Below, one piece after another: positions 17,241 to 26,134 of a stretch of DNA of 36,191 bases. The first letter of the stretch is position 1, and each line of letters begins with the position of its first letter. Under the pieces are notes generated by a model, which searched no databases, had not been told where the DNA came from, and saw only the letters and a list, made by a program, of their open reading frames with translations. The position numbers were made by a program, and so were the translations under genes. The DNA is taken from positions 1 through 36,191 of the forward strand of contig JAUXYM010000035.1 of the NCBI GenBank assembly GCA_030694365.1, read 5' to 3'. Source of the stretch: Nevskia sp. (GTDB lineage Bacteria; Pseudomonadota; Gammaproteobacteria; Nevskiales; Nevskiaceae).

Positions 17241-17359
17241 TTCATCACAGGTCGGAGCATCGCTGGCCTGCACAAGGCCTGCGTCTCGACTCAGGTAGGG
17301 GAGCGATTGTGCGTCGCGTCTGAACCAGAGATGGCTTTCCCTGGCGCAGACCCGAACCG

Positions 17360-18874
17360 ATGACCCCTCCGATGACTCGAGCAACCGATCCACGGACCGG
17401 CCCGACCCTGAACCGTCGCCGCTTTCTCGAAGGCACGGCGGCGGTTGGTGCGGCACTGACGCTTGCGCCACTGGCTGGGCGAGTCGAAGCGGTGCCTAGC
17501 GCGGCGACGCCACTCTGGGCGCTGTCGGCCACCGAAGTCGCCAAGATGATCGCCAGCGGCAAGCTGACGTCGGTCGACGCGGTCAAGACTTGCCTGGCGC
17601 GCATCGATGCGGTCAACGGCAAATTGAACGCGGTGGTCGCCGAATGCCGCGAACGGGCACTGGCCGAAGCGGCTGCGGCCGACACGATGCTGGCCAGCGG
17701 CAAGTCGCTGGGCCCGCTGCATGGCGTGCCGTTCACGGTCAAGGATTCCTTCGATACCTCGGGCTTGGTCAGCGCTGGCGGAACGCTCGGCCGCAAGGAC
17801 TACGTGCCGGGCAAGGATGCGACCGTGGTCGCCAGAGTCCGCGCCGCTGGCGCGATCCTGCTTGGCAAGACCAACACGCCGGAGTTCACGCTCGGCGGTG
17901 GCGGCAAGGGCACCATCAATCTGGTCTACGGCCTCACCCGCAATCCCTACAACCTGAACTACCAGCCGAGCGGCTCGTCCGGCGGTGCCGGCGCGATCGT
18001 CGCGGCCGGTGGCTCCTATTTCGATATCGGTTCGGACTACGGTGGTTCGATTCGCGGTCCCGCTTTCGCCAACGGCATTGCCGGCCTGAAGCCAACCCTG
18101 GGCCGGGTGCCGCGCACCGGCCACATCGTCGGCTATGGCGGGCCGTTCGACTCGTACCAGGAAACCGGGCCGCTGGCGCGCAGGGTCGAGGATCTGGCTT
18201 TGCTGATGCCGCTGCTCTGCGGCCCGGATGATTCCGACGCGACGATGGCCCCGGTGCCGTTCGGCGATCCAGCCAAGGTCAATCTGAAAGGCTTGCGCAT
18301 TGCCTGGTACACCAGCAACGGCGTGGTCGATCCGACCGCCGAAGTGCAGGCGCTGGTCACTCAGTGCGTGGGCTATTTCACCAGGCTCGGCTGCAAGACC
18401 AAGGCCGACAAGCCGCCGAAGATGAAGGAGCTGGCCGCGGCTCGCCAAGCCTTCAATGGTGCCGACGGCCGTGAGTTCATGCGCCGCATGCTCAAGAAGC
18501 ACGGCACCACGCAGGCCTCGCCGGGCCTGCGGCTCGATGGCGAGGTGCTGCCGAGCAGCGAGTTCACCCGGCTGTCCGAAGTCATCGACGGCATCCGCGC
18601 CGAGCAGCTCGCCTGGCTGGAAAGCTATGACCTGATCATCTGCCCGGCCAGCCAGCGGGCACCGATCCCGCTCGACTACGTGCAACCCGGCGGTGAAGCC
18701 GGGCGCAGCGGCGGCAACTACACCAGCCAGTACAACACCACCGGCTGGCCGGCCGGTGTCGTTCGCGCCGGCACTTCGAAGCTCGATCCGGGCCTGCCGC
18801 TCGGCATCCAGATCGTCGGCCAGCCCTGGCGCGAGACGTGGTGCTGGCGGCGATGGCCCATGTCGAAGCGCTGA
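17360..18874 (+). CDS. Tat-exported amidase (type A, copy 1), C-terminus frameshifted
   Basis: 504-residue amidase-signature (Ser-cisSer-Lys) hydrolase. A twin-arginine signal LNRRRFLEG (about 17-25) with a hydrophobic stretch to about 44 sends it folded to the periplasm. The triad is complete: K128 in GVPFTVKDSFD, S206 in PSGSSGGAG, S230 in GSDYGGSIRGPA. The protein closely matches the type-A copy at 20805 up to PWRE (residue 492) and then diverges. One base appears missing at about 18833-18835: shifting frame restores DVVLAAMAHVEALTGGW and a stop at 18903, just like the paralogue. As written, 22 C-terminal residues are replaced by 12. The catalytic core is intact, so it may still work or be a recent pseudogene or sequencing error. 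Substrate unknown. Confidence 0.85.
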   Translation: MTPPMTRATDPRTGPTLNRRRFLEGTAAVGAALTLAPLAGRVEAVPSAATPLWALSATEVAKMIASGKLTSVDAVKTCLARIDAVNGKLNAVVAECRERALAEAAAADTMLASGKSLGPLHGVPFTVKDSFDTSGLVSAGGTLGRKDYVPGKDATVVARVRAAGAILLGKTNTPEFTLGGGGKGTINLVYGLTRNPYNLNYQPSGSSGGAGAIVAAGGSYFDIGSDYGGSIRGPAFANGIAGLKPTLGRVPRTGHIVGYGGPFDSYQETGPLARRVEDLALLMPLLCGPDDSDATMAPVPFGDPAKVNLKGLRIAWYTSNGVVDPTAEVQALVTQCVGYFTRLGCKTKADKPPKMKELAAARQAFNGADGREFMRRMLKKHGTTQASPGLRLDGEVLPSSEFTRLSEVIDGIRAEQLAWLESYDLIICPASQRAPIPLDYVQPGGEAGRSGGNYTSQYNTTGWPAGVVRAGTSKLDPGLPLGIQIVGQPWRETWCWRRWPMSKR

Positions 18875-18944
18875 CCGGCGGCTGGATCGCGCCCTCGCTG
18901 TGAGTGCTGCGCGAACCTCTATCCCGAATCACGACGAGCCCGCC

Positions 18945-20549
18945 ATGTCCAAGCCCGAAGCTGCTGTGCCTGCCGTTGCGCATCACCCCGTTGCTCATCA
19001 AAACTTTCCCGAGCCGCGCAGCCGTCGCGAATTTCTCGGGCTGGCGCGCGCTGTTGCTGCGGCTTCGGCCACCGTCGCGTCGGTGGCGGTGCCGCGTGTG
19101 ATCGCGGCGTCGACCGATACCAGCAACGAACTGATCTACATGTCGGCGACCAAGCTCGCCGGCCTGATCCGCGACGGCAAGGTGTCGGCCAGCGAAGCGG
19201 TCGAGGCCTATATCGCTCGCCAGCTGAGCGTCAACGACATGCTCAACGCGGTGGTGATGAACAGCTACGCCCGCGCTCGCGCTGAAGCGAAGGTCGCGGA
19301 CAAAGCGGCTGCGCGCGGCGACTGGATGGGCCCGCTGCATGGCGTGCCGATGACCATCAAGGATTCGCTCGACACCGAAGGCGTGATCACCACCGGCGCG
19401 ACCTATGGCCGCCAGCAATTCATTCCGAAGAAGGATGCGACCGTCGTCGCGCGTGTCCGCAAGGCCGGCGCCATCCTGCTCGGCAAGACCAACACGCCGG
19501 AGTTCACCTTGGGCGGGCTCGGCGGCATCAGCGCCGCCTCGAACCTGCTCTACGGTTCCTCGCACAACCCCTATGACCTGACGCGCAGCACGGCCGGATC
19601 GTCCGGCGGTGCCGGCGCCATCGTCGCCGCCGGAGGTGCTGCCTTCGACATCGGCTCCGACTGGGGCGGTTCGATTCGCGGTCCGGCACACAACAACGGC
19701 ATCGCCGGCATCAAGCCGACCTCGGTGCGGGTGCCGCGCACCGGCCACATCGTCGACTACGGCGGCATCTTCGATCTCTGGCAACAGCTGGGGCCGATGA
19801 CCCGGCGAGTCGAAGATCTGACCCTGATCACGCCGATCATCTCCGGCCCGGATTTCCACGACGCCTCCTGCGCGCCGGTGCCCTGGGTCGATCCGGCAAC
19901 GGTGGAGCTGAAGAAGCTGAAGGTGGCGTACTGCGTCGACAACGGCGCAACCGGGCAGGGTGCAACCGATGAGGACACCAGGAAGGTCGTGCGTCAGGTG
20001 GCCGCCTGGCTGTCAGGTGCCGTGACCTCAGTCACCGAAGCCGCGCCCACCGAAGTGCTGAAGACGCTCGCCGCCGCGCGCAGCAAGCTGTCCAGCGGCG
20101 ATGGCTATGCCTATTACAAGCGCCTGGCCGACAAGTGGCACACCGAAAACATCTCGCCGCAGCGCAAGACCCAGATGGCTGATCCGAAGGTGTTGAGCAC
20201 GGCGGAGATGGTTGAAGCCTGGGAGCAACAGGACGAGTGCAAGTCGCGCCTGCTGGGCTGGATGAAGAACTACGACGTGTTCGTCTGCCCGGTATCCGGC
20301 AAACCGGCGCAGCCGATCGACGTGCCCGGCGGCGCCATGGGCGGCGGTGCTGGTGGCGGCTGGCCGTATACCGGGGTGTTCAATTGCACCGGCTGGCCGG
20401 TGGTCGTGGTCCGTGCCGGCAGTTCGGCAGACGGCAAGCTGCCGATCGGCGTGCAGATCGTCTGCGCGCCCTGGCGCGAGGACATCTGCCTCGCAGTTGC
20501 CTTGTTCGTCGAGGCGCAGAGCGGGGGTTGGAAGCAGCCGCCGATTTAG
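18945..20549 (+). CDS. Tat-exported amidase (type B, copy 1)
   Basis: 534-residue amidase-signature enzyme. The Tat motif is RSRREFLGL (25-33) followed by an Ala-rich hydrophobic segment to about 56. Catalytic residues are K139 (GVPMTIKDSLD), S219 (AGSSGGAG) and S243 (GSDWGGSIRGPA). It differs from type A by the STDTSNELIYMSATKLAGLIR start of the mature domain, the DWGG motif and the C-terminal CKSRLLGWMKNYDVFVCPVSGKP. The ATG at 18945 is chosen because the Tat signal follows; the frame is open further upstream but there overlaps A1. Only 41 bases separate it from the restored A1 stop, so the two are probably cotranscribed. It closely resembles the gene at 22391. Substrate unknown. Confidence 0.9.
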   Translation: MSKPEAAVPAVAHHPVAHQNFPEPRSRREFLGLARAVAAASATVASVAVPRVIAASTDTSNELIYMSATKLAGLIRDGKVSASEAVEAYIARQLSVNDMLNAVVMNSYARARAEAKVADKAAARGDWMGPLHGVPMTIKDSLDTEGVITTGATYGRQQFIPKKDATVVARVRKAGAILLGKTNTPEFTLGGLGGISAASNLLYGSSHNPYDLTRSTAGSSGGAGAIVAAGGAAFDIGSDWGGSIRGPAHNNGIAGIKPTSVRVPRTGHIVDYGGIFDLWQQLGPMTRRVEDLTLITPIISGPDFHDASCAPVPWVDPATVELKKLKVAYCVDNGATGQGATDEDTRKVVRQVAAWLSGAVTSVTEAAPTEVLKTLAAARSKLSSGDGYAYYKRLADKWHTENISPQRKTQMADPKVLSTAEMVEAWEQQDECKSRLLGWMKNYDVFVCPVSGKPAQPIDVPGGAMGGGAGGGWPYTGVFNCTGWPVVVVRAGSSADGKLPIGVQIVCAPWREDICLAVALFVEAQSGGWKQPPI

Positions 20550-20582
20550 CTGCTGCCAGTAGTTCCAGCCCCTGCAAACACT

Positions 20583-20665
20583 CGTCATGCCCGCGCAGGC
20601 GGACATCCAGTTTTGGCCGTAGCGCACCGCATCGAAACTGGATTCCCGCCTGCGCGGGAATGACG
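20583..20665. repeat. Palindromic repeat, copy 2 (CGTCATTCCCGCG type)
   Basis: CGTCATGCCCGCGCAGGCGG (20583-20602) pairs with CCGCCTGCGCGGGAATGACG (20646-20665); an inner ATCCAGTTT/AAACTGGAT dyad continues the stem. Same family as 6831-6912. It separates the first amidase pair from the second pair and may end or attenuate transcription between them. Confidence 0.85.
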
Positions 20666-20804
20666 GGTTTTTAGTGTCTGTTCAACTCAACAACACTCTG
20701 GCGCCAGCCCGCAATGCCAAAGGTAGGGTGAGGCCGCTGCGATCCGTTCCATGAACAGACTCCGCGCGCCGCGCGGCCCTGTACGCCACCGAACGAGCAT
20801 CTCC

Positions 20805-22361
20805 ATGGGATTGCCGCAGCCGCCGCCCGCTACCGATCACGATCAACTTGAAAACCTGGGCCTGAGTCGTCGCCGCTTCATTGCCGGCACCGCAGCCACC
20901 GGCGCGGCGCTGGCTTTCGCGCCGATGTCGCGCGGCGCGCAGGCGGCCGGAGCCGGCGACGCGCTGACTTCGAAATCGGTCACCGAGATCGCGCAGATGA
21001 TCGCCTCCAAGCAGGTCACGTCGGTGGACGTGGTCAAGGCCTGCTACGCGCGCATCGATGCGGTGAACCCCAAGCTCAATGCCGTGGTCGCCACCTGCCG
21101 CGAACGGGCGCTGGCGGAAGCGGCAGCGGCCGACACCCTGCTGGCCAGCGGCAAGTCGCTGGGCCCGCTGCACGGCGTGCCGTTCACGATCAAGGATTCC
21201 TTCGATACCGCCGGGGTCGTCTCGACCGGTGGCACCCTGGGCCGCAAGGACTTCGTGCCGGGCAAGGATGCGACGGTGGTCGCGCGAGTACGCGCAGCCG
21301 GCGGCATCCTGCTCGGCAAGACCAACACGCCGGAGTTCACGCTCGGCGGCAGTGCCCGTGGCACCTACAACCTGATCCACGGCCAGACCTACAACCCCTA
21401 CAACCAGGCCTACACGCCTTCGGGTTCGTCCGGCGGTGCCGGTGCCATTGTCGCTGCCGGCGGTGCCTATTTCGACATCGGCTCCGACTACGGCGGTTCG
21501 ATTCGCGGCCCGGCCTTCGTCAACGGCATTGCCGGCATCAAGCCGACCCTGGGCCGGGTGCCGCGCACCGGCCACATCGTCGGCTACGGCGGTGCCTACG
21601 ACTTCTTTCAGGAGACCGGCCCGCTGGCACGCCGGGTCGAAGATCTGACCTTGCTGATGAGTCTGCTCAACGGCCCGGATTTTTCCGACGCGACGATGGC
21701 ACCGGTGCCGATCGGCGATCCGGCCAAGGTCAATCTGAAATCGCTGCGAGTCGCCTGGTACACCGGCAACGGCACCATCGATGCGTCGTCGGAAACCCAG
21801 GCGCTGGTCAAGCAGTGCGTCGCCTATTTCACGGCGCTGGGCTGCACGATCAAGCAGGACCAGCCGCCGAAGATGCGCCAGCTCTGGGAAATCCGGCAGA
21901 AGTACGAAGGTGCCGATGACCGCGCCCACATCCGTGCGCTGCTGAAGAAGCACGGCACCACGCAGGCCTCGCCAGGTTTGCGGCTCGATGGCGAAGAACT
22001 GCCGAGTGCCGACTTCACGCGGCTGCTCGAAGAAATGGATGCGATCAAGAGCGAGCAACTGGCCTGGGTCGAGGGCTATGACCTGATCATCTGCCCGGCC
22101 GCCAACCAGGCACCGCAGAAGATCCCCGCCGAATTCGTCCGGCCGCCGAACTCGCCGGCGATGTCCGGCGGCGGCTACACCAGCCAGTACAACACCAACG
22201 GCTGGCCGGCCGGTGTCGTTCGTGCCGGCACTTCGAAGGACGAACCGGGCATGCCGCTCGGCATCCAGATCGTCGGCCAGCCCTGGCGCGATGACGTCGT
22301 GCTCGCGGCGATGGCGCATGTCGAGAAGCAGACCGGCGGCTGGCAGCTGCCCCCTATCTGA
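20805..22361 (+). CDS. Tat-exported amidase (type A, copy 2)
   Basis: 518-residue amidase-signature enzyme, intact counterpart of the frameshifted copy at 17360. The Tat signal is LSRRRFIAG (20-28) with hydrophobic stretch to about 48. The triad is K130 (GVPFTIKDSFD), S208 (PSGSSGGAG) and S232 (GSDYGGSIRGPA). The intact C-terminus reads PWRDDVVLAAMAHVEKQTGGW. The frame opens at an ATG at 20751; I prefer 20805 because it gives a normal-length n-region before the twin arginines, though neither start has a clear Shine-Dalgarno. It is 29 bases upstream of the type-B copy 2. It probably hydrolyses a carboxamide in the periplasm; substrate unknown. Confidence 0.9.
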   Translation: MGLPQPPPATDHDQLENLGLSRRRFIAGTAATGAALAFAPMSRGAQAAGAGDALTSKSVTEIAQMIASKQVTSVDVVKACYARIDAVNPKLNAVVATCRERALAEAAAADTLLASGKSLGPLHGVPFTIKDSFDTAGVVSTGGTLGRKDFVPGKDATVVARVRAAGGILLGKTNTPEFTLGGSARGTYNLIHGQTYNPYNQAYTPSGSSGGAGAIVAAGGAYFDIGSDYGGSIRGPAFVNGIAGIKPTLGRVPRTGHIVGYGGAYDFFQETGPLARRVEDLTLLMSLLNGPDFSDATMAPVPIGDPAKVNLKSLRVAWYTGNGTIDASSETQALVKQCVAYFTALGCTIKQDQPPKMRQLWEIRQKYEGADDRAHIRALLKKHGTTQASPGLRLDGEELPSADFTRLLEEMDAIKSEQLAWVEGYDLIICPAANQAPQKIPAEFVRPPNSPAMSGGGYTSQYNTNGWPAGVVRAGTSKDEPGMPLGIQIVGQPWRDDVVLAAMAHVEKQTGGWQLPPI

Positions 22362-22390
22362 AGCCCATCTGCAGCCAAGGACGCCCGACC

Positions 22391-23992
22391 ATGAACATGC
22401 CCAGTCAGATTTCTCGTCAGGTTTCAGAAGGGCTCGCCGCACCGGCATCCGCCGACCAGCCGACCACCCGCCAGTTCAGCCGTCGCGATCTGCTCGGCGT
22501 GGTTCGCGCGGCAGCGGTCGCACCGGTGGTCGCGGCACCGGTGATGTCGGTCGCACTAGCGGCATCGACCGACACCAGCAACGAGCTGATCTACATGTCG
22601 GCGACCAAGCTCGCGGGCCTGATCCGCGCCGGCAAGGTGTCGGCCAGCGAAGCCGTCGAGGCCTATATCGCCCGCCAGCTCTCGGTGAATGACGAGCTGA
22701 ACGCGGTGGTGATGAACAGCTACACCCGGGCTCGCGCCGAAGCCAAGGCCGCCGACAAGGCCGCCTCGCGCGGTGACTGGATGGGCCCGCTGCACGGCGT
22801 GCCGATGACCATCAAGGATTCGCTCGACACCGAAGGCGTGATCACCACCGGCGCGACCTACGGCCGCCAGCAGTACCTGCCGAAACAGGATGCGACGGTC
22901 GTCGCCAGAGTCCGCAAGGCCGGCGCGATCCTGCTCGGCAAGACCAATACGCCGGAGTTCACGCTCGGTGGCCTGGCCGGCATCAATGCCGCCTCGAACC
23001 TGCTCTACGGTTCTTCGCACAATCCCTATGACATGACTCGCTCGACCTCCGGCTCGTCCGGCGGTGCTGGCGCCATCGTCGCGGCCGGTGGTGCGGCTTT
23101 CGACATCGGCTCCGACTGGGGCGGTTCGATCCGCGGCCCGGCGCACAACAACGGCATCGCTGGCATCAAGCCGACCTCGGTACGGGTGCCGCGTACTGGC
23201 CACATCGTCGATTACGGCGGCCTGTTCGATCTCTGGCAGCAGCTCGGGCCGATGACCCGGCGGGTCGAGGACCTGAGCCTGATCACGCCGATCATCTCCG
23301 GCCCGGATTTCCGCGATGCCTCCTGCGCGCCGGTGCTCTGGGCTGATCCGGCAGCGGTGAATCTGAAAAAACTGAAGGTTGCCTTGTTCGCGCACAACGG
23401 CGTCACCGATACCGACGACGACGTCAAGAACACCGTGATCCAGGCCGCGAAATGGCTGGAGGGCGTGACCACCAGCGTCACCGAGGATCTGCCGAAAGCG
23501 ATCCTGCAGGACCTCTACGACGCCCGCACCAAGCTGACCAATGCCGATGGCTGGGCCTTCTATAAACGCATGGCGGCAAAGTGGGGCACGCAGAATTTCT
23601 CGCCCTCGGTCACCGAGCGGATGAAGACCCTGGTGCCGATCTCGACTGCCGACACCGTTGCCGCCTGGGATGCGGCCGACGACGCCAAGTCGCGGATGCT
23701 CGGCTGGATTCAGAAGTACGACGTGCTGCTCTGCCCGGTCGCCGGCAAGGCCGCCGAAGTGATCGACCGCCCCGCCTCGGCAGCGCGTCCGAACGCCTAT
23801 GCCTGGAGCTACACCGGTGCCTTCAACTCGACCGGCTGGCCGGTGGTCGTGGTCCGCTGCGGTACTTCGGCGGACGGCAAATTGCCGATCGGCATCCAGG
23901 TGGTCGCCGCGCCGTGGCGTGAGGACATCTGTCTGGCGGTCGCCAGTTATCTCGAAAGCCGCTCCGGCGGCTGGAAGAAGCCGCCGATCTGA
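22391..23992 (+). CDS. Tat-exported amidase (type B, copy 2)
   Basis: 533-residue amidase-signature enzyme. The Tat signal is QFSRRDLLGV (28-37) plus an Ala/Val-rich segment to about 58. The triad is K142 (GVPMTIKDSLD), S222 (SGSSGGAG) and S246 (GSDWGGSIRGP). From STDTSNELIYMSATKLAGLIR onward it tracks the type-B copy at 18945 closely, diverging most around residues 365-470. It sits 29 bases after A2 and 87 bases before the Sec-exported amidase, all on one strand, consistent with one operon. Substrate unknown. Confidence 0.9.
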   Translation: MNMPSQISRQVSEGLAAPASADQPTTRQFSRRDLLGVVRAAAVAPVVAAPVMSVALAASTDTSNELIYMSATKLAGLIRAGKVSASEAVEAYIARQLSVNDELNAVVMNSYTRARAEAKAADKAASRGDWMGPLHGVPMTIKDSLDTEGVITTGATYGRQQYLPKQDATVVARVRKAGAILLGKTNTPEFTLGGLAGINAASNLLYGSSHNPYDMTRSTSGSSGGAGAIVAAGGAAFDIGSDWGGSIRGPAHNNGIAGIKPTSVRVPRTGHIVDYGGLFDLWQQLGPMTRRVEDLSLITPIISGPDFRDASCAPVLWADPAAVNLKKLKVALFAHNGVTDTDDDVKNTVIQAAKWLEGVTTSVTEDLPKAILQDLYDARTKLTNADGWAFYKRMAAKWGTQNFSPSVTERMKTLVPISTADTVAAWDAADDAKSRMLGWIQKYDVLLCPVAGKAAEVIDRPASAARPNAYAWSYTGAFNSTGWPVVVVRCGTSADGKLPIGIQVVAAPWREDICLAVASYLESRSGGWKKPPI

Positions 23993-24079
23993 GCACGGCC
24001 CTTGACCACCCAGCGTGTCACGGCCGGTGCCCGTATCCGTACGGACCGGCCGCTTCGATCCCGACAGGAGTTCAGCAGC

Positions 24080-26134
24080 ATGCGGAGTGGTCAGTTGATG
24101 CGGCTTGGCCTGAGTCTAGCCGTGCTGCTGAGCCTCGCGGCTGGCTCGGCGAGGGCGCAGACCGCTGGCGGTGCTTCGGCAAGCTTCCCGGTCGAGGAAA
24201 TCTCGATCGCCAGCCTGCAGGCCGCGTACAAGGCTGGTAGCGCGACGGCGGTTGAAGTCGTCCAAGCCTCGCTGGATCGCATCGCCGCTTACGACAAGCA
24301 AGGCCCGCTGCTCAACAGCTTCATCAATCTCAATCCGAACGCTTTGGCCGAAGCGGCTGTGCTCGATGCCAGGCTCAAGGCCGGTGGTCCGCTCGGCGTG
24401 CTGCATGGCGTGCCGGTGGTGGTCAAGGACAACATCGATGTCGCCGGCCTGCCGATGACCTCCGGCTTCCAGGGCTGGAAGCACTACATCCCGACTACCG
24501 ATGCGCCGATGGTCGCCAAGCTGCGCGCCGCCGGCGCGATCATCATCGGCAAGGCCTCGCTGTCCGAGTTCGCGCGCGGCGGCGGCGACAACATCAACTC
24601 GGTGGTCTCGGGCTTCGCCCGCAATCCCTACAACACTGCGTTCGCAACCGGCGGCTCCTCCGGCGGCACCGGTGCCAGCATCGCCGCGAGCTTCGGCGTG
24701 GTCGGCATCGGCACCGATACCGGCGGCAGCGTGCGCATGCCGGCTGCCCACAATGCGCTGGCTGGATTGCGGCCGACGGTGGGCCTGGTGTCGCGCACCG
24801 GCGTCGTGCCCTTGGACAGCGTCCGCGACACCGCCGGGCCGATGGCGCGCTCGGTGACCGATATGGTGATCCTGCTCGACGTGATCGCCGGGGCCGATCC
24901 GGCGGACGCCGCGACGGCTCGCAGCAAAGGCCACATCCCGCCGAGCTATGCAGCGTTGCTGAAGCCGGACGCCTTGAAAGGCGTGCGTCTCGGCGTGCTG
25001 CGCCAGGTGTTCAACGCCAAGGTCGCCGACCCGCGGGTGATCGCTCATTTCGAGCAGACCATCGCCGAACTGAAAGCGGCTGGCGCGACGATTGTCGATC
25101 CATTCACGGTGCCCGAACTGGACACGATTCCGCGGCCGCCGCAGACGCCGGCGCAGTTCAAGGCCGACCTGACTTACTGGATCTCGAAGCATCCGGGCGT
25201 GCCGTATCCATCGCTGCAGCAGATTGCTGATTCCAAGCTCGTTCATCCGCTGCATCAGGTCGGCATGGAGGTCGCGGCTGCCGCGAAACCGGTCGCCGAG
25301 GACGCCGACACCATCGCGGGTGCTGCAGGCGAGCAGGCCTACCGCGACGGCTTCATGAAAGCGATGAACGCCGCAAAAGTCGAGGCGCTGGTGTTCCCGA
25401 CCTGGGCGCAGTTGCCGGCGCTCAATGGCGATCGCAACACGCAGCTGATCGACGAGCCGAAGCCAGCGCCGAATGCCGGCCCGACCGCACTCGGCAGCAG
25501 CCTGACCTTCGTCGGCAGCGCGCTGCAGTGGCCGGCGCTGTCAGTGCCGAGCGGCTTCCTCGGCGAAGGCTTGCCGGTGGGCCTGCAGATCCTCGGCCGC
25601 GCCTGGGACGAAGCCAAGATCATCAATTACGCCTACGCCTACGAGCAGGCCACGCACTATCGCCGGCCGCCGCCGACCGTGCCGCCGCTGGCCTCGTCGT
25701 TCGCCAGCCGCTTCATCGGCACCTGGCAGCTGGTGCGCATCGACGAGCGCGATGCGGCCGGCAACATCAAGCCATCGGCACGCGGTCCTTCAACCGGGCA
25801 GTTGCTCTATGGCGCCAACGGAAGACTATCGGTGCAGATCATGAAACTCGGCCGTCCGGTGCTGGCGTCGGGGACGATGGCCAAAGCGACGGAAGCCGAA
25901 CTGAAGGGCGTCGTCGATGGCTTCAGCTCCTATTTCGGCACCTGGGAATTGCTGCCGGCCGAGGGCTGCGTGGTCCACGTGCAGGACGGCAATCTGCTGC
26001 CCAACAGCATCGGCCAGCGGGCCAAGCGCTACTACAGCTTCGATACCGCCGGCCGCTTGTCGCTGGCAACACCGCCACGCGGCGAGGCGGGCCGGGAAAC
26101 CTCGCAGATCTTCATCTGGGAGCGCATCTCGTGA
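24080..26134 (+). CDS. Secreted amidase fused to a C-terminal lipocalin-like domain
   Basis: 684 residues. A Sec signal peptide (1 to about 26, MRSGQLMRLGLSLAVLLSLAAG..ARA) is followed by an amidase-signature domain (about 38-530) with K116 (GVPVVVKDNID), S193 (TGGSSGGTG) and S217 (GTDTGGSVRMPA). It is closer to peptide-amidase-like members (DTAGPMARSV, ILGRAWDEAKIINYAYAYEQ) than to its four neighbours. Residues from about 539 to the end form a separate domain (FIGTWQLVRIDERDAAG, GQLLYGANGRLSVQIMKLGRP, IFIWERIS) that I recognise as lipocalin-like (PF13924 type). AGGAG at 24066-24070 fixes ATG 24080. The stop overlaps the efflux adaptor's GTG start by four bases (GTGA), so enzyme and pump are translationally coupled. 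A role on hydrophobic amides is a guess from the lipocalin-like domain. Confidence 0.88.
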   Translation: MRSGQLMRLGLSLAVLLSLAAGSARAQTAGGASASFPVEEISIASLQAAYKAGSATAVEVVQASLDRIAAYDKQGPLLNSFINLNPNALAEAAVLDARLKAGGPLGVLHGVPVVVKDNIDVAGLPMTSGFQGWKHYIPTTDAPMVAKLRAAGAIIIGKASLSEFARGGGDNINSVVSGFARNPYNTAFATGGSSGGTGASIAASFGVVGIGTDTGGSVRMPAAHNALAGLRPTVGLVSRTGVVPLDSVRDTAGPMARSVTDMVILLDVIAGADPADAATARSKGHIPPSYAALLKPDALKGVRLGVLRQVFNAKVADPRVIAHFEQTIAELKAAGATIVDPFTVPELDTIPRPPQTPAQFKADLTYWISKHPGVPYPSLQQIADSKLVHPLHQVGMEVAAAAKPVAEDADTIAGAAGEQAYRDGFMKAMNAAKVEALVFPTWAQLPALNGDRNTQLIDEPKPAPNAGPTALGSSLTFVGSALQWPALSVPSGFLGEGLPVGLQILGRAWDEAKIINYAYAYEQATHYRRPPPTVPPLASSFASRFIGTWQLVRIDERDAAGNIKPSARGPSTGQLLYGANGRLSVQIMKLGRPVLASGTMAKATEAELKGVVDGFSSYFGTWELLPAEGCVVHVQDGNLLPNSIGQRAKRYYSFDTAGRLSLATPPRGEAGRETSQIFIWERIS

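Noticed and set aside
17250-17300. GGCCT-GCACA-AGGCC hairpin after the regulator gene
   Set aside because: Stem of only five pairs with no T-tract; too weak to call a terminator.
18693-18944. Upstream extension of amidase B1
   Set aside because: The open frame overlaps the end of A1 and lacks similarity; the Tat signal starts shortly after ATG 18945.
20682-22448. 588-codon minus-strand open frame over amidase A2
   Set aside because: Antisense shadow; similar shadows occur over all the amidase paralogues because their sequences are similar.
25528-26130. Long N-terminal extension of the efflux adaptor
   Set aside because: It lies in another frame within the lipocalin-like domain of the preceding amidase; the GTG at 26131 gives a normal adaptor N-terminus.
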